Counted from the first letter of the stretch, positions 49,901-57,148 are shown. The stretch is 61,481 nucleotides of DNA from Saccoglossus kowalevskii (GCF_000003605.2 NW_003109084.1:298569-360049), one strand, 5' to 3'. Made by a program: numbers and translations. Notes: a model not told the origin generated them from the letters alone.

Positions 49901-50857
49901 GCCCATCGTATGAGTCCAAACCATTTACATAGTAGGGGTGTACGACCAAATCTCTATGCTATGAATCAGCTTCGACATAGCCCAGGACTGCCCTCACAGT
50001 ATTACGGGCAGATGCACAGACAGTCACCGCACCCCAGGATTAGTCCACATCATATGATGCAGAGTCGTGCATCACCAATAAAAGAATTAATTCATAGTAG
50101 ATCAAACTCTGAACAAAGTATAAATCAGAGCGAGTTGAGGAGCGAGCCTGGTTTTCGCAGTAATGCAAGTACTGTAAGCGAGAATTCCAGAAGAACTAAA
50201 AGTCCAATTTCAAATGGGCATTTACCAAATAGTCGACCTCAAAGTAGGTTAAAAAGCCCATTAACGGTCGTCGTAGACGCCGAACAACCAAAAGGCCTCT
50301 CCGCGGAGGAGGTGGCAATGTTAAATTCTGCTAGGCCAAATGAACATGCCGGCAGCTTACCAAGTACACTGGATGGGATATCATCGGGTAGTAGTGACCG
50401 TAATGTGCAATCAGTACCCTTTGCCCGCAATCCGCAAAATCTTTTGGAGGCTCCGGAAACTTCTACGGATGAGAGCAATGACTCATTTACATGTTCGGAG
50501 TACGAGTGCGGACCAGAAAAACTCAAGTTTCCAGAATTTGACCCCAGTAACATAATTTTTAAACGGCTTGCTGTGGTCAAAGAAGACGATCCAAATATTC
50601 CGGATACTAGCAGGACTTATAACTATGAAGGGATTGATTCAGCTGGTGGATCATTAAGTACTTTACAAATGTCAGAAGATGACATTCCTCATGTATCAAT
50701 GAAACCACCCAATGGACATTTTAGTTGGGACTATCTTTTGAACTGGGGTCCAAGTTTTGAGAACTTGGTTGGGGTTTTTCATGATATAGCGTTATTGGAA
50801 GATGGGGGCATTGCATTGAAACTTGACAGAGATCCGAGCTTGGAGGAGTATGTGTAA
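3483..50857 (+). CDS. FAT4: Fat4-like giant protocadherin, complete gene span (12 exons)
   Basis: Joined coding exons: 3483-8612, 31017-31565, 32146-32347, 32907-34001, 34166-34346, 34680-34945, 35214-40006, 46441-46529, 47349-47653, 47826-48037, 48341-48605, 49038-50857. They total 14907 nt and encode 4968 residues plus stop with no phase conflict. An in-frame TAA lies 12 nt before the ATG, and the context aaaATGG is favourable. Order: signal peptide (1-25), 34 cadherin repeats (about 33-3610), membrane-proximal region (3611-3805), EGF1-4 (3806-3978), LamG1 (about 3980-4155), EGF5 (4167-4203), LamG2 (about 4206-4390), EGF-type modules (4404-4495), transmembrane helix (4505-4527), cytoplasmic tail to 4968. 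Fat and vertebrate FAT4 have 34 cadherin repeats and similar length; FAT1-3 have four EGF-LamG arrangements unlike this one. Family role: binds Dachsous between cells and signals to planar polarity and Hippo growth control. The family call is very secure; strict FAT4 orthology needs a tree. Confidence 0.95.
9511..9696 (-). other. Antisense open frame with coding-like look, unknown
   Basis: A 61-codon minus-strand frame starts with two in-frame ATG codons and contains ASEEEVYPNSKTGGPDRQLE and a Tyr/His-rich segment. A second frame immediately 5' of it (HYVPKPWTDNDANVEY, about 9683-9730) also has a protein-like composition, as would occur if a longer frame had been broken by an indel. I recognise no family. 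It could be a decayed transposon or retrocopy fragment in the host intron, or chance. Confidence 0.2.
10317..10339. repeat. Poly-T tract
   Basis: About 23 consecutive T residues lie in intron 1. This could be the poly(A) end of an antisense retroposed sequence, or a plain homopolymer. No recognisable retroelement body flanks it. Confidence 0.8.
11560..11700. promoter_or_regulatory. Candidate intronic enhancer-like block
   Basis: This 140-base block has an unusual density of developmental transcription-factor words: atgcaaat and atttgcat octamer/POU cores, taattag and ttaattaatt homeodomain cores, and a cagctg E-box at the end. It has no ORF or repeat signature. Motif density alone is weak evidence in AT-rich DNA, so this is a hypothesis. 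Confidence 0.2.
13908..14106. mobile_element. MITE-like inverted-repeat element, family A copy 1
   Basis: The left end reads tggaatactttattttcgct and the right end reads agcgaaaaaaaagtattctacagta, roughly its inverse complement. The interior words ggaatttattttcactgatttttga and gattttattttcac are shared with the copies at 19161 and 25724. The element has no coding capacity and is flanked by TA. It looks like a non-autonomous DNA transposon. Confidence 0.7.
17006..17319. other. Assembly gap (314 N)
   Basis: The bases are unknown, so open frames crossing this run are artefacts. The word tcatcaggtaaa occurs at 16908-16919 and again at 16989-17000, ending five bases before the gap. The sequence after the gap (aaaatcaaaatgagtatgg) resembles the sequence following the first copy. 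The gap probably sits in a collapsed tandem repeat with a period near 81 bp. Confidence 0.98.
19161..19329. mobile_element. MITE-like element, family A copy 2
   Basis: It begins tactgtgaaatacttgaaaa and ends attattttacagta. It shares the central words gttttgtatggaatttattttcactg and attcgctggattttattttcactg with the other copies. The right arm (gtgaaaataacgaaaattaatt) has diverged from the consensus gcgaaaatagcgaaaataaatt. It directly abuts a second, shorter copy. Confidence 0.65.
19326..19449. mobile_element. MITE-like element, family A partial copy adjoining copy 2
   Basis: It starts cagtactttattttggctg and contains ttgatgagttgaatgtaaaatatag and ttttcgctagaatttattttcc. It ends near aatcaatttatagta. 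It lacks part of the left half. The head-to-tail arrangement suggests a tandem or nested insertion. Confidence 0.5.
20081..20099. repeat. GAAG microsatellite
   Basis: About five tandem gaag units lie in intron 1. No function is suggested. Confidence 0.8.
22814..22862. mobile_element. End fragment of inverted-repeat family B
   Basis: The word catatttgctctattaggagcac matches the terminal sequence of the elements at 42654, 48137 and 52322 (consensus ataccgtatt-ctctattag-agcac). The matching opposite end is not clear, so this may be a solo end or a diverged copy. Confidence 0.4.
25724..25919. mobile_element. MITE-like element, family A copy 3 (best preserved)
   Basis: The left end is tactgtgaaataatttattttc and the right end is gaaaataaagtattttacagta, an almost perfect terminal inverted repeat. 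A second inverted pair lies inside (tggaatttattttcactg against agcgaaaataaattcca). It is inserted in a TA-rich stretch and followed by an (AT)n run to about 25949, consistent with a TA target site. Confidence 0.75.
25919..25949. repeat. (AT)n microsatellite
   Basis: About 15 AT dinucleotides adjoin the end of the family A element. Confidence 0.9.
31017..31565 (+). CDS. FAT4: Fat4-like exon 2: end of EC16, EC17, first part of EC18
   Basis: This exon of 549 nt (residues 1711-1893) is phase 0 at both ends. It opens with IHVSLLDENDNPPRF, the last strand and linker of EC16, so the junction with exon 1 restores a normal repeat. EC17 ends in LLDANDNPPEF. EC18 runs to the LDFEE motif, where the exon stops at GAG|gtgagg. 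Because both ends are phase 0, it could be skipped without a frameshift, which would remove about 1.7 repeats. Confidence 0.93.
32146..32347 (+). CDS. FAT4: Fat4-like exon 3: end of EC18, start of EC19
   Basis: This 202-nt exon enters in phase 0 and exits in phase 1. It starts VQYYLIVVEASDGG, completing the LDFEE from exon 2. It carries the linker TDVNDNVPIF and ends in ATDADAG, whose glycine codon is split with exon 4. The acceptor follows a long CT tract (tctctctctcccccattctag). Confidence 0.93.
32555..32764. mobile_element. MITE-like inverted-repeat element inside intron 3
   Basis: It begins tactgtgaaacgactaattttcactggg and ends cccagtgaataataaacccttttacagta. The ends are imperfect inverse complements, with a further inverted pair inside (cactgggtttaaat and ttaaaacccagtg). 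The outer tactgtgaaa / ttacagta ends match family A, but the interior differs, so it is a subfamily. It makes up over a third of the 559-bp intron. Confidence 0.65.
32907..34001 (+). CDS. FAT4: Fat4-like exon 4: rest of EC19, EC20, EC21, most of EC22
   Basis: This 1095-nt exon (about residues 1961-2326) is phase 1 at both ends. Linkers are GDVNDNAPEF (EC19), QDVNDNAPAF (EC20) and NDINDNIPQF (EC21). EC22 breaks off at VSDNG, its Gly codon split at G|gtaagc. The ATDADxGxNG and LDRE motifs are intact in each repeat. The open frame continues 40 codons into the intron before a stop, which is not coding. Confidence 0.94.
34166..34346 (+). CDS. FAT4: Fat4-like exon 5: end of EC22, start of EC23
   Basis: This 181-nt exon enters in phase 1 and exits in phase 2. 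It reads NPSLTSSALLEIQVGDVNDN, then PPIF, and the first half of EC23 through ARDADEGVNAHIK. It is too short to stand out as a long open frame. It was found from the acceptor ttcag at 34161-34165, the donor AAA|gtaagt, and agreement with the repeat pattern. Confidence 0.92.
34680..34945 (+). CDS. FAT4: Fat4-like exon 6: rest of EC23, start of EC24
   Basis: This 266-nt exon enters in phase 2 and exits in phase 1. It begins YHITNDKFTINPLTGEIRT, ends EC23 with DINDNDPAF, and starts EC24 (YYAVIKEVEDYTGLTG). EC23 is slightly compact: it lacks the usual GN-x-x-x-x-F spacing before FTINP. An upstream in-frame ATG exists, but it lies in the intron. Confidence 0.92.
35214..40006 (+). CDS. FAT4: Fat4-like exon 7: EC24-EC34, membrane-proximal region, EGF1-4, start of LamG1
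   Basis: This second giant exon (4793 nt, about residues 2475-4072) enters in phase 1 and ends in phase 0 at CTG|gtaaga. EC24 has a degenerate linker (TFSSDSFPVF). EC25-27, EC30, EC33 and EC34 have regular DxNDN/H linkers. EC28 (DANEYAP), EC29 (EVNQHAP) and EC31 (GMNEYYP) have altered calcium ligands, and EC32 has lost one residue (DANDPPVF). A conserved-looking membrane-proximal stretch without cadherin motifs follows. EGF1 has a long insert between its third and fourth Cys, EGF2-4 are canonical (CESNPCLNGGTC, CESDPCKNGGTC, CTPPPCFNEGEC), and LamG1 then begins. Confidence 0.95.
40384..40966. repeat. 83-bp minisatellite with internal hairpins (about 7 units)
   Basis: The word acaggttt recurs at 40384, 40467, 40550, 40633, 40716, 40799 and 40882, an exact 83-base period, then once more 75 bases on in degraded form. 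Each unit carries gtgttcagttta and, about 25 bases later, its perfect inverse complement taaactgaacac (for example 40620-40631 and 40657-40668). A further gtaaactgaac follows. Central units are nearly identical, implying recent amplification or homogenisation. Confidence 0.92.
42654..42804. mobile_element. Inverted-repeat element, family B copy
   Basis: It starts tataccatattttctctattagaagtg and ends accggtaatagagcaaatac. The ctctattag / ctaatagag-type ends match the elements at 48137 and 52322. It has no coding capacity and is a likely MITE in intron 7. Confidence 0.55.
46441..46529 (+). CDS. FAT4: Fat4-like exon 8: middle of LamG1
   Basis: This 89-nt exon enters in phase 0 and exits in phase 2. 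It encodes RGVLKIDGCTDESLPPDYC and then FSSSQGVGAYP. It completes the LamG core pattern from exon 7 (GEWHEIIATRERL followed by the DG turn). The acceptor is ttttaattacag and the donor CC|Ggtaagt is read as |gtaagt at 46530. It is too short for ORF-length detection and is supported by phase and domain continuity on both sides. Confidence 0.88.
47349..47653 (+). CDS. FAT4: Fat4-like exon 9: end of LamG1 and EGF5
   Basis: This 305-nt exon enters in phase 2 and exits in phase 1. It begins HLDLQGVPLNIGGIK and carries the LamG hallmark FVGCMRDVYVDG. It then encodes EGF5: CESNPCQNGGTC with downstream CSCKDGFMGHHC. The open frame extends more than 300 bases upstream of the acceptor into intron 8, but that extension has no domain content. 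Confidence 0.92.
47826..48037 (+). CDS. FAT4: Fat4-like exon 10: first part of LamG2 with a polybasic site
   Basis: This 212-nt exon enters in phase 1 and exits in phase 0. It encodes MSSFTFGDGSYIKYTI, a basic insert and then ASLSFRTRHEDGLLFYM, the start of a LamG fold. The insert includes LKRKKRSTDP. R4236-K-K-R4239 fits the furin consensus R-x-K/R-R, with Ser following. The donor is GAG|gtaaga. Confidence 0.92.
48137..48292. mobile_element. Inverted-repeat element, family B copy in intron 10
   Basis: It starts tactgtattagttctattag and ends ttctaatagaggcaatacgg, which are inverse complements with mismatches. Its middle contains aatcatattttaatgatccagt, a short palindromic word also present near 45518 in intron 7. 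It fills half of a 303-bp intron. Confidence 0.55.
48341..48605 (+). CDS. FAT4: Fat4-like exon 11: middle of LamG2
   Basis: This 265-nt exon enters in phase 0 and exits in phase 1. It begins VVKNKLQYIFSSGS and includes VSDGEWHNATLTKIG, the classic LamG strand signature, and IFLGGTED near the end. The acceptor follows a long T tract. The final Gly codon is shared with exon 12. Confidence 0.93.
49038..50857 (+). CDS. FAT4: Fat4-like exon 12: end of LamG2, EGFs, transmembrane helix, cytoplasmic tail
   Basis: The last coding exon (1820 nt with TAA stop) starts GFEGCIDSFVMN, closing LamG2. Two partial EGF-type modules flank one complete EGF (CKSDPCLNNGTC with CICPKNYTGPQC). The membrane helix is about I4505-Y4527, followed by a stop-transfer RKKKSKQKQ. 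The tail (about 4531-4968) is Ser/Asn/Pro/His-rich and mostly low complexity. Near its end, WDYLLNWGPSFENLVGVF (D4927 onward) resembles the catenin-binding segment of classical cadherins and is the sort of block conserved among Fat tails. The C terminus is LEEYV; Glu at -2 and Val at 0 would suit a class III-type PDZ domain (inference). Confidence 0.94.
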
Positions 50858-52321
50858 CTGCATTAACCAATCAGAATTGAAATGGTAATCACATGATGTA
50901 TGTCCACCAATCATGGTTGGTATGGTAATTACCTTTCTATATGATGTGCTTCTACCAATCAGCATTATCCATAAGGCAGAAACTCTAATGCATACTGCTA
51001 TCTGGGAAATTTTATTTAAAAAAGTGACCGGTCTGGAAACGACGATGTTGCCAGATTGAATATTGTACACTTGCCTTAAAAACTGCCATCTTGTATGATT
51101 TTGGGATTATTCACACAAGATAATCATCGGCTGTTTTCTAACTTTCTGTAAATTCTTTACATCATATCAATTTGTACATAAGTGTATTCAGAAAAAAAAG
51201 CAATATTTCTGTAACCAATATGTAAAGTTATTATAATCTTTTTTGTAATTTTGGAAAAAAAAAGAAATATTCATATTTTCCTAAATTTCTTAAACCCAAA
51301 TTCCCTCAGTTTGTATGACCTACATATCAGTCCATTTTTTTTTTTTTTTTTACCAAAAATGAGTTTTTTTGCGGGGGAATTCACTTAACATTTTTTTTTC
51401 CATTAATTTCTGCATGAGTTTTCAAGAAATATTTTGATTTCATTTTTGGTACCCTTTTGTAGGCGCCAATTAATGAGCATAATCAGATCTGCGGGTGATA
51501 ATCGTATATTTTTGTATGTTATTTGTAATATGAATTTCTTTTAGTACGTGAATATGACCATCGATTCATTATTTTGGCAAATTATGTCCGTTTACAGTGA
51601 AAACCACCAAGATTAGGTCATTGAGACTGCTTTGGATGTTGTAACTTATTAGAACACCAGATTACATTCTTTGTTTCAAAATATTGTTGATATTAGACTC
51701 CAAGCATATTTATATCATTTCTATGTCAGAACTGAAAACGAAATCTGATAGAGCTCTCTCAGCAATTGACTAAATCTCAGTGGTTTTCACTGTAATTTGA
51801 TTTTTTTTAATTTGTTGGCCACCATATAATAATTTCCTATATATATTTATGTACACCCATTTTTGTGTGTGCAATGAGTGCATCTTATTTGGGCGCATAA
51901 AAGAAAAGATAATATTTAAAAATTCTCAAATGAACATTTTTTAATATGTTAACTTGAAATGAATTTTCAGTGAATCTGATGAATTAACTTTTAGGTCAAA
52001 AATCTGTAGTGCATATGTTACCATGGTTTCAAATTAACAAAAAAACATGTCTGGATGAGAAAAACAATGCATTGTGGGATATTTAACTTTTTTTGTTTTC
52101 TAAAACTTTCACCAATACAGGCCCTGGGAGTTAATTTACTTTCTCGTATTTATTTTTAAAATATTGTAACAAAGAGTTGCAAATTTTGCCTTGTTTTACA
52201 TGTTATATATACACCTTGCCTCAAGGCTTGTTTCATTGAAAAATAAACGATATACATTATTTCTTATTTTTGCTTATGCTGATATTTTTTTTTGCACTTT
52301 CTTGTGCAAATCAACTTCATC

Positions 52322-52501
52322 TATCGTATTTGTTCTATTAGTAGTAGCACACAGAAACTACAAGCTGTATTTCTTGTAAGCTCAACTTGTTTTTTAACCA
52401 CAGACACACTTTTGTGACTGTTGACATATGCTACTAATAGAGTAAATATGGTATATACATTGATAGTACTAATAGAGTAAATATGGTATATACATTGATA
52501 G
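52322..52501. mobile_element. Inverted-repeat element, family B copy with duplicated end
   Basis: The left end is tatcgtatttgttctattag and the right end is ctactaatagagtaaatatggtat, inverse complements of each other. The right end is duplicated exactly: a 35-base unit, tactaatagagtaaat...ttgatag, occurs at 52432-52466 and 52467-52501. It would lie in the 3' UTR if the distal poly(A) site is used. Confidence 0.65.
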
Positions 52502-53215
52502 GTACAAAACTAAGGCTTCACTTCTAAACTTATTTATACAAATTGTAAAAGCCGATTATCGGCATTCATTCAAATTCAAATATTCAATAGGGATTGGCTC
52601 GAAAGCTAAACATTGTATATGCCTATAATGCACACACATGCCTTCACATGACATAGCAACCAACCACATATTAAAATGATTATACTGATTGGATCATGCT
52701 GAAGTATCTCATTAATAGTAATCAGATCTAACATTGATGTCACAATTTATGGATTGGTCAATTTGAATTCTAACATCCATTTTTTTTTTTATAAAAATGT
52801 ATATTTATAAAACGTTTTTTAATGACCACAGTTTTATGCCCTTTACTGTATTATCAAAGCTGAATAATATCTATTTACAATTGATTCACTCATTGCTCCA
52901 ATTTGTAGGTTTAAACAATACTGAAAAGTTAATTTGCATATTGGAATGATAAAATATACCAACCCAATTTTACATGCACAGTTTTTCCATTAAAAGTAAA
53001 CCAGGGACTCCTTGTGTCTACTTTCTTCATCAGAACAGTGTGCATGTTTCATTTGAAATAAATGTTCCCATTTGACCCTATATAACAATAGTATTATCTG
53101 ATGACCCCTCATTTTCTTCCTCATCGCCAATCAGTTGATTATGATAATTAGTAATTAATTGCTATCCAAAGTACAGAAAAATATTTAAATCAGAATGTTT
53201 TGTCAATTTTCCAGC

Positions 53216-53221
53216 AATAAA
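53216..53221 (+). terminator. Candidate poly(A) signal AATAAA
   Basis: A canonical hexamer with a GT-rich region starting within 5-30 bases downstream, about 2.36 kb past the Fat4-like stop. It is the best of three AATAAA candidates by context. Confidence 0.4.
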
Positions 53222-53793
53222 AATGTGTGATTGGTGCTGGCAGTGTTTGGAGCACAGTTTTATATACCCTTTTTTCAAAATTTACTATTTGATCACTGCC
53301 TTTATTTGTTGCGGAAGTCTGTAATTTACGTACAAACGCACATGTACATATCATGTGAATAAGTTATGTGCACTGCATTTAGAACAAATCCCGAAAAGAT
53401 GGCTGATTTGTAATACTACCCCCTTCCCACCATTTGAAGCAAGCTCTCCGGCAACTTTTCATAAAAGTGTAGAAGAAATCGCGTCCTGAATTCCCAGGCC
53501 TAGCACCTTCTAGAAGTTGCAAAGTGTGATCGGTTTACAATCTCCATAAAAACGGTGTAAGTTTACAAGATTTCTTTTGTATGAACTACGATTTACACCG
53601 TCTCCATATGAATACGTGTGAGTGTGATTTACAATCTCCATATCAATAGGAAAGTTTACATTTACAATGATATAAAACAAACACAAGTGTGGATTTAATA
53701 CGCAAAAAATGTGTGGTTTAGAATGGGTCAAAACGATAAGAGCTTCTCGTTCCCTTCAGTGGTGTAACTGTAACATACAATATATTGACTCCA

Positions 53794-53928
53794 CTAACTA
53801 GTGTTTTCTCTGAGACGACGCTGTGCATATTTAAGTGAAGGGAGGTCGTAGTCCGTCTCAGAGTCCGATTCCTTTGCTGGTTTAGTGTGTGGCAGCTGGG
53901 TGACGCAAATTTCAGATATAGGTGTTGA
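53794..53928 (-). CDS. Possible orphan terminal exon, unknown protein
   Basis: On the minus strand, an acceptor-like gccctctgtag ends at 53929. It is followed by 44 sense codons and TAG: it begins STPISEICVTQLPHTKPAKE and goes on SDSETDYDLPSLKYAQRRLR, then ENTS. The acidic/Ser stretch and the basic amphipathic end look like a real protein C terminus rather than chance. The length is a multiple of three if entered in phase 0. I found no donor-bearing partner exon between here and the NXPE gene and recognise no family. It could be a chance frame or an exon of a gene whose other parts I missed. Confidence 0.25.
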   Translation of the reverse strand, partial: STPISEICVTQLPHTKPAKESDSETDYDLPSLKYAQRRLRENTS

Positions 53929-55888
53929 CTACAGAGGGCGCTATACCGAATATGAACGTTTCCAGCTAAAACGAATAGTAACAAATTGGTGTACGTACGG
54001 TAGCGTCGACTCCTTGCCAACTTTATTTAACATCAAACAATGATACAATCAATACGTCGATATGTGAATACTGTAAATAGTACTTGCATGGACTGCATAT
54101 ATATTAAAAGGCCCTCTTCCATCGAAACAAAGTAGTAATTTGAAAGGCATATAAAATTGATGCATTTCAAAGATTGATTTCGTTTTATTTGTTGTTAACT
54201 AATATTAAAAGAATTTATGAGATTTTGTGGACAAATAAACTATTTATGTTCCCAATTAAGTGCGTGTTGTGTTCAGACACATTCTAAACAGCATAGAGGG
54301 TGTTTTAAATGAAAACGAATGCAATTATTTTAAATTTTATTATAAATTCATATCACATGATAAAAAGTGACAAAGCCTTGTAACAATTCGCGTCATTGCA
54401 ATCTGCGTTGTTATTACATTTTGTGCATATACAGTTAACCTTGCCCTGTCCTCAATATATGATAAAACAAGCGGTATGTAACCATATTGCTACATCATGT
54501 AGTGTACCTATATCTCATTAAGAAATACGCTAAAAGTCATTTCGGCACTTGTCAAAAAAAGAAGTCTTGGAAAACAACATAATTCCAGATGAAAGAGCTC
54601 CACAAATATAGGAGAATTCAATTTACCGTTTTTTATATCACATATACCATATTCTAAATATTCAGTTTTTTGAAATATTATGAAGTCCACCATCTTGATT
54701 CCTCAGCAAAGGATTATGGGTAAAGTATGATATTATACCCACTGTTGTGAAAAAATAATAAAATGCATCCCCATTTTGTACTAGATGCAGAACATCTGTC
54801 ACTGATTAATGTAAACAGAAAACGTAATAAAACCAGTTGGTTTTTGCAACAATTCCCAAAAATACTGACATTGTAGCTTGCCTGCACTGAAGTCCATTCA
54901 GAATTTTGTTATGAACTGTAGACAATGAAAAGCCCTTATGATGATAATATGGCTCAGTAGAAGGTTTTCTGGGGATCATTTCAATTTAGAAAGAATTTGT
55001 AAAATGTATTATCATCCAAAGCGTGTCATCATGTACATGTTACAAAGCCATCTATATAGTCAACTTAAAAAGAGGTGTCTTTGTCTATATGAATACATCA
55101 CTAACGGGAATACTACAAATGACGCTCTAACTTGAAAAGTTACACGCCGGTCACAAATTTGGAAGAAGTGTAAATACCATTATATATAATATGAAGTACA
55201 GCGTTTAAAATGAGGTTTATTTGTACCACAGTGTTGGTATGTATCTCAGACAATGCCTTGAATAGAACACAAATATTTCCTGATGATACATAATTGTTAA
55301 CTACACTGTACAAGTTTCAACTTCTTAAACCATCCAGAATATTAACATGTGACCAACTTAAACTCGCTTCCAATCAATTCGCATTTCTTAAACAAGAATA
55401 TACATAATTTTCAGAAAGCACACAAAAAAGTCATCCTGGTACCTCTGAATTCGTATCTTTGAATTGATAAAAAAAACTAAATTAGGAGAAATATCAAGTG
55501 TTTACTGGATTGGGTTTATATTGAAAAAAAAACGCACACTATAACCAATGCCAGTAACTGCACATGAACACACAAGTGGTATATCCTGCTACACAAATAT
55601 ATTAAAAAAAATAAACACAGAAAAGTCATTGCCTGATTGCAGGTAATATAAACCACTTCAAAATTATATACGGATATAGGCTACCCGGAAATTGAACAAG
55701 AGAAAGCAGCTCTCATGATGCAGTCTGGGTATCTATGTCTATTTTTTTTACGCTGATGTTAATTGTTAATTTAATAACATAGGTAGTTATACTATAGTTT
55801 AATATGCGCGTATATTGCAAATTGACAATAGTTTTTTTTAATGTGGCGGCGGATGATCAAGGCGGTAAGCACAAATACCTCTTATACC
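53929..55888. other. Intergenic DNA between the two tail-to-tail genes
   Basis: Only short scattered frames are seen on either strand. There is no recognised domain, RNA gene or long repeat before the foldback element. The base composition is strongly AT-rich. Confidence 0.5.
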
Positions 55889-56289
55889 ACAGGGAGCACA
55901 AGAACTAAATCAACTGTACGCAGTCCCTGTGAGCGGGGGGGGGGGGGTCTCGGCTGGTATCTTGTGTAAGAAATACCTAAAGGATAAAGGCTCCAGTGAG
56001 CACATAATTTTAAACCGGAAAAAACAGATGAACAGAATGAAAATTAAAATCTATGAAAAATACCAGGTTGAAGAATTTTAGTTGCAGCTATCGGTAAAAT
56101 ATAGGTATGGCTTTTGCGAAATTTAAAAGAGCAACCAATATTCTTTAACCTGGCCTTTTTTACAGATTTTATTTTCCATTTTTTTGTCTGTTTTTTTCAT
56201 CCCTTGTCTATTTCTTACACAAGATATCAACCAATACCCCCGCTCATAGGGACTGTGTACAGTTCATTGTAGTTCCTGGGCTCCCTGTG
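55889..56289. repeat. Long foldback (inverted) repeat
   Basis: The left arm, about 55889-56073, runs acagggagcacaagaacta ... cagtccctgtgagcggggg ... tatcttgtgtaagaaata ... accaggttgaag. The right arm, about 56142-56289, is its inverse complement: ctttaacctggcc ... tatttcttacacaagatatc ... cccccgctcatagggactg ... ctccctgt. The loop is about 68 bases. The left arm has a 13-base G run (55935-55947) and a short extra segment. Read-through RNA would form a hairpin of roughly 150 base pairs with mismatches. It lies just downstream of the NXPE stop on that gene's strand. Confidence 0.85.
56168..56173 (-). terminator. Candidate poly(A) signal for the NXPE-like gene
   Basis: TTTATT on the plus strand gives AATAAA on the minus strand, about 185 bases past the NXPE stop and inside the right arm of the foldback repeat. 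If used, the transcript would end within the element. The evidence is weak because the region is AT-rich. Confidence 0.3.
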
Positions 56290-56354
56290 CGTATACCTAA
56301 TCGTCCCGAATTGCGCCACAAGCGGTTGAAATGGTCAGAGATACAGGATAACTA

Positions 56355-57148
56355 TCAAGTCCGACGGAGGGCGCTGTGACTCGCGCCACAAATGTGAGAC
56401 AGAAACATGGATACTTCTTGCCTTATCAATGGAATTGGCATAGACGATCTGTTCGGCGCTGGAAAAGATAAATTCATGTCCCAAACATCAAGAAAATACA
56501 TGTCTTTGTAGATTTCCTTAAGAACTTTGTTCATTTCGAGAAGTATGAAATCACTGCTGTGGATTTCGGAGTCCGGTTCGAAATGTTCTCGCGGTTTCGT
56601 ACCTTTGATGACAATCATTGTTTCTGGACAGCGCTCTCGGAGGCGAAGCAACGATTCGCGAACGAGCCTCATTCTCTCGATGTAGCTGGCGCGTGGCCAT
56701 TGTAAGAAATGCGTATATGAGCTGATAACTATGACGTAATTGCAATTCTCAGTATCTAACCCTTCTATGACGTTTACCTCATTACGCGTGACGTCAAACG
56801 TTATCGGCGTACTGGCGATTGGCCAGGGCGGCGATGCCAACGTGAATGTGGTGTCGTCGGTTTCAACAACAACGCTATGAACAGTTTTAGTTTTTCGTGA
56901 TCTTAAAAAACCCGATAACTCGAGTAAGGCATCAAAAAACTGCTTCACCGAGTCCCCCAAAAGCACTAGATGCCGTTTGCGCAAACATCTTCGAATATCC
57001 TGCAGTGGTGCTCTCTCCCACACTCGCATATCACAAATCAAGGAATTCCATTGGTTGCCCATCCAGTACCCGTGCACCTGGTGTGGTCGTACCCGATTGA
57101 TATCAGTGCATTCAGGCAGATGCAGCGGTCGCAGTTGTACAGATTTTT
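56355..57148 (-). CDS. NXPE-like exon 4: PC-esterase domain
   Basis: This 794-nt exon (residues 352-615) begins after tctctatttcag. It holds KSVQLRPLHLPEC, WERAPLQDIRRCL, the GDS box (HLVLLGDSVKQFF), NYVIVISSYTHFLQW, IVIKGTKPREH, the SSDFILLEMNKVL helix, DVWDMN and MFLSHIC, all in the order known for NXPE C-terminal domains. The open frame reads 42 codons upstream of the acceptor, but that part is intronic. Stop codon at 56355-56357. Confidence 0.88.

Larger units (their letters stand above)
50858..53240 (+). other. Probable 3' UTR of the Fat4-like gene
   Basis: This is AT-rich sequence without coding content after the stop. AATAAA hexamers occur at 52242-52247, 53057-53062 and 53216-53221. 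The last is followed by a GT-rich stretch (tgtgtgattggtgctggcag), a good downstream element. Which is used cannot be told from sequence. Confidence 0.5.

Noticed and set aside
53718-54020. A 100-codon minus-strand frame
   Set aside because: Another frame of the same strand gives the more protein-like orphan exon; this one has no recognisable features.
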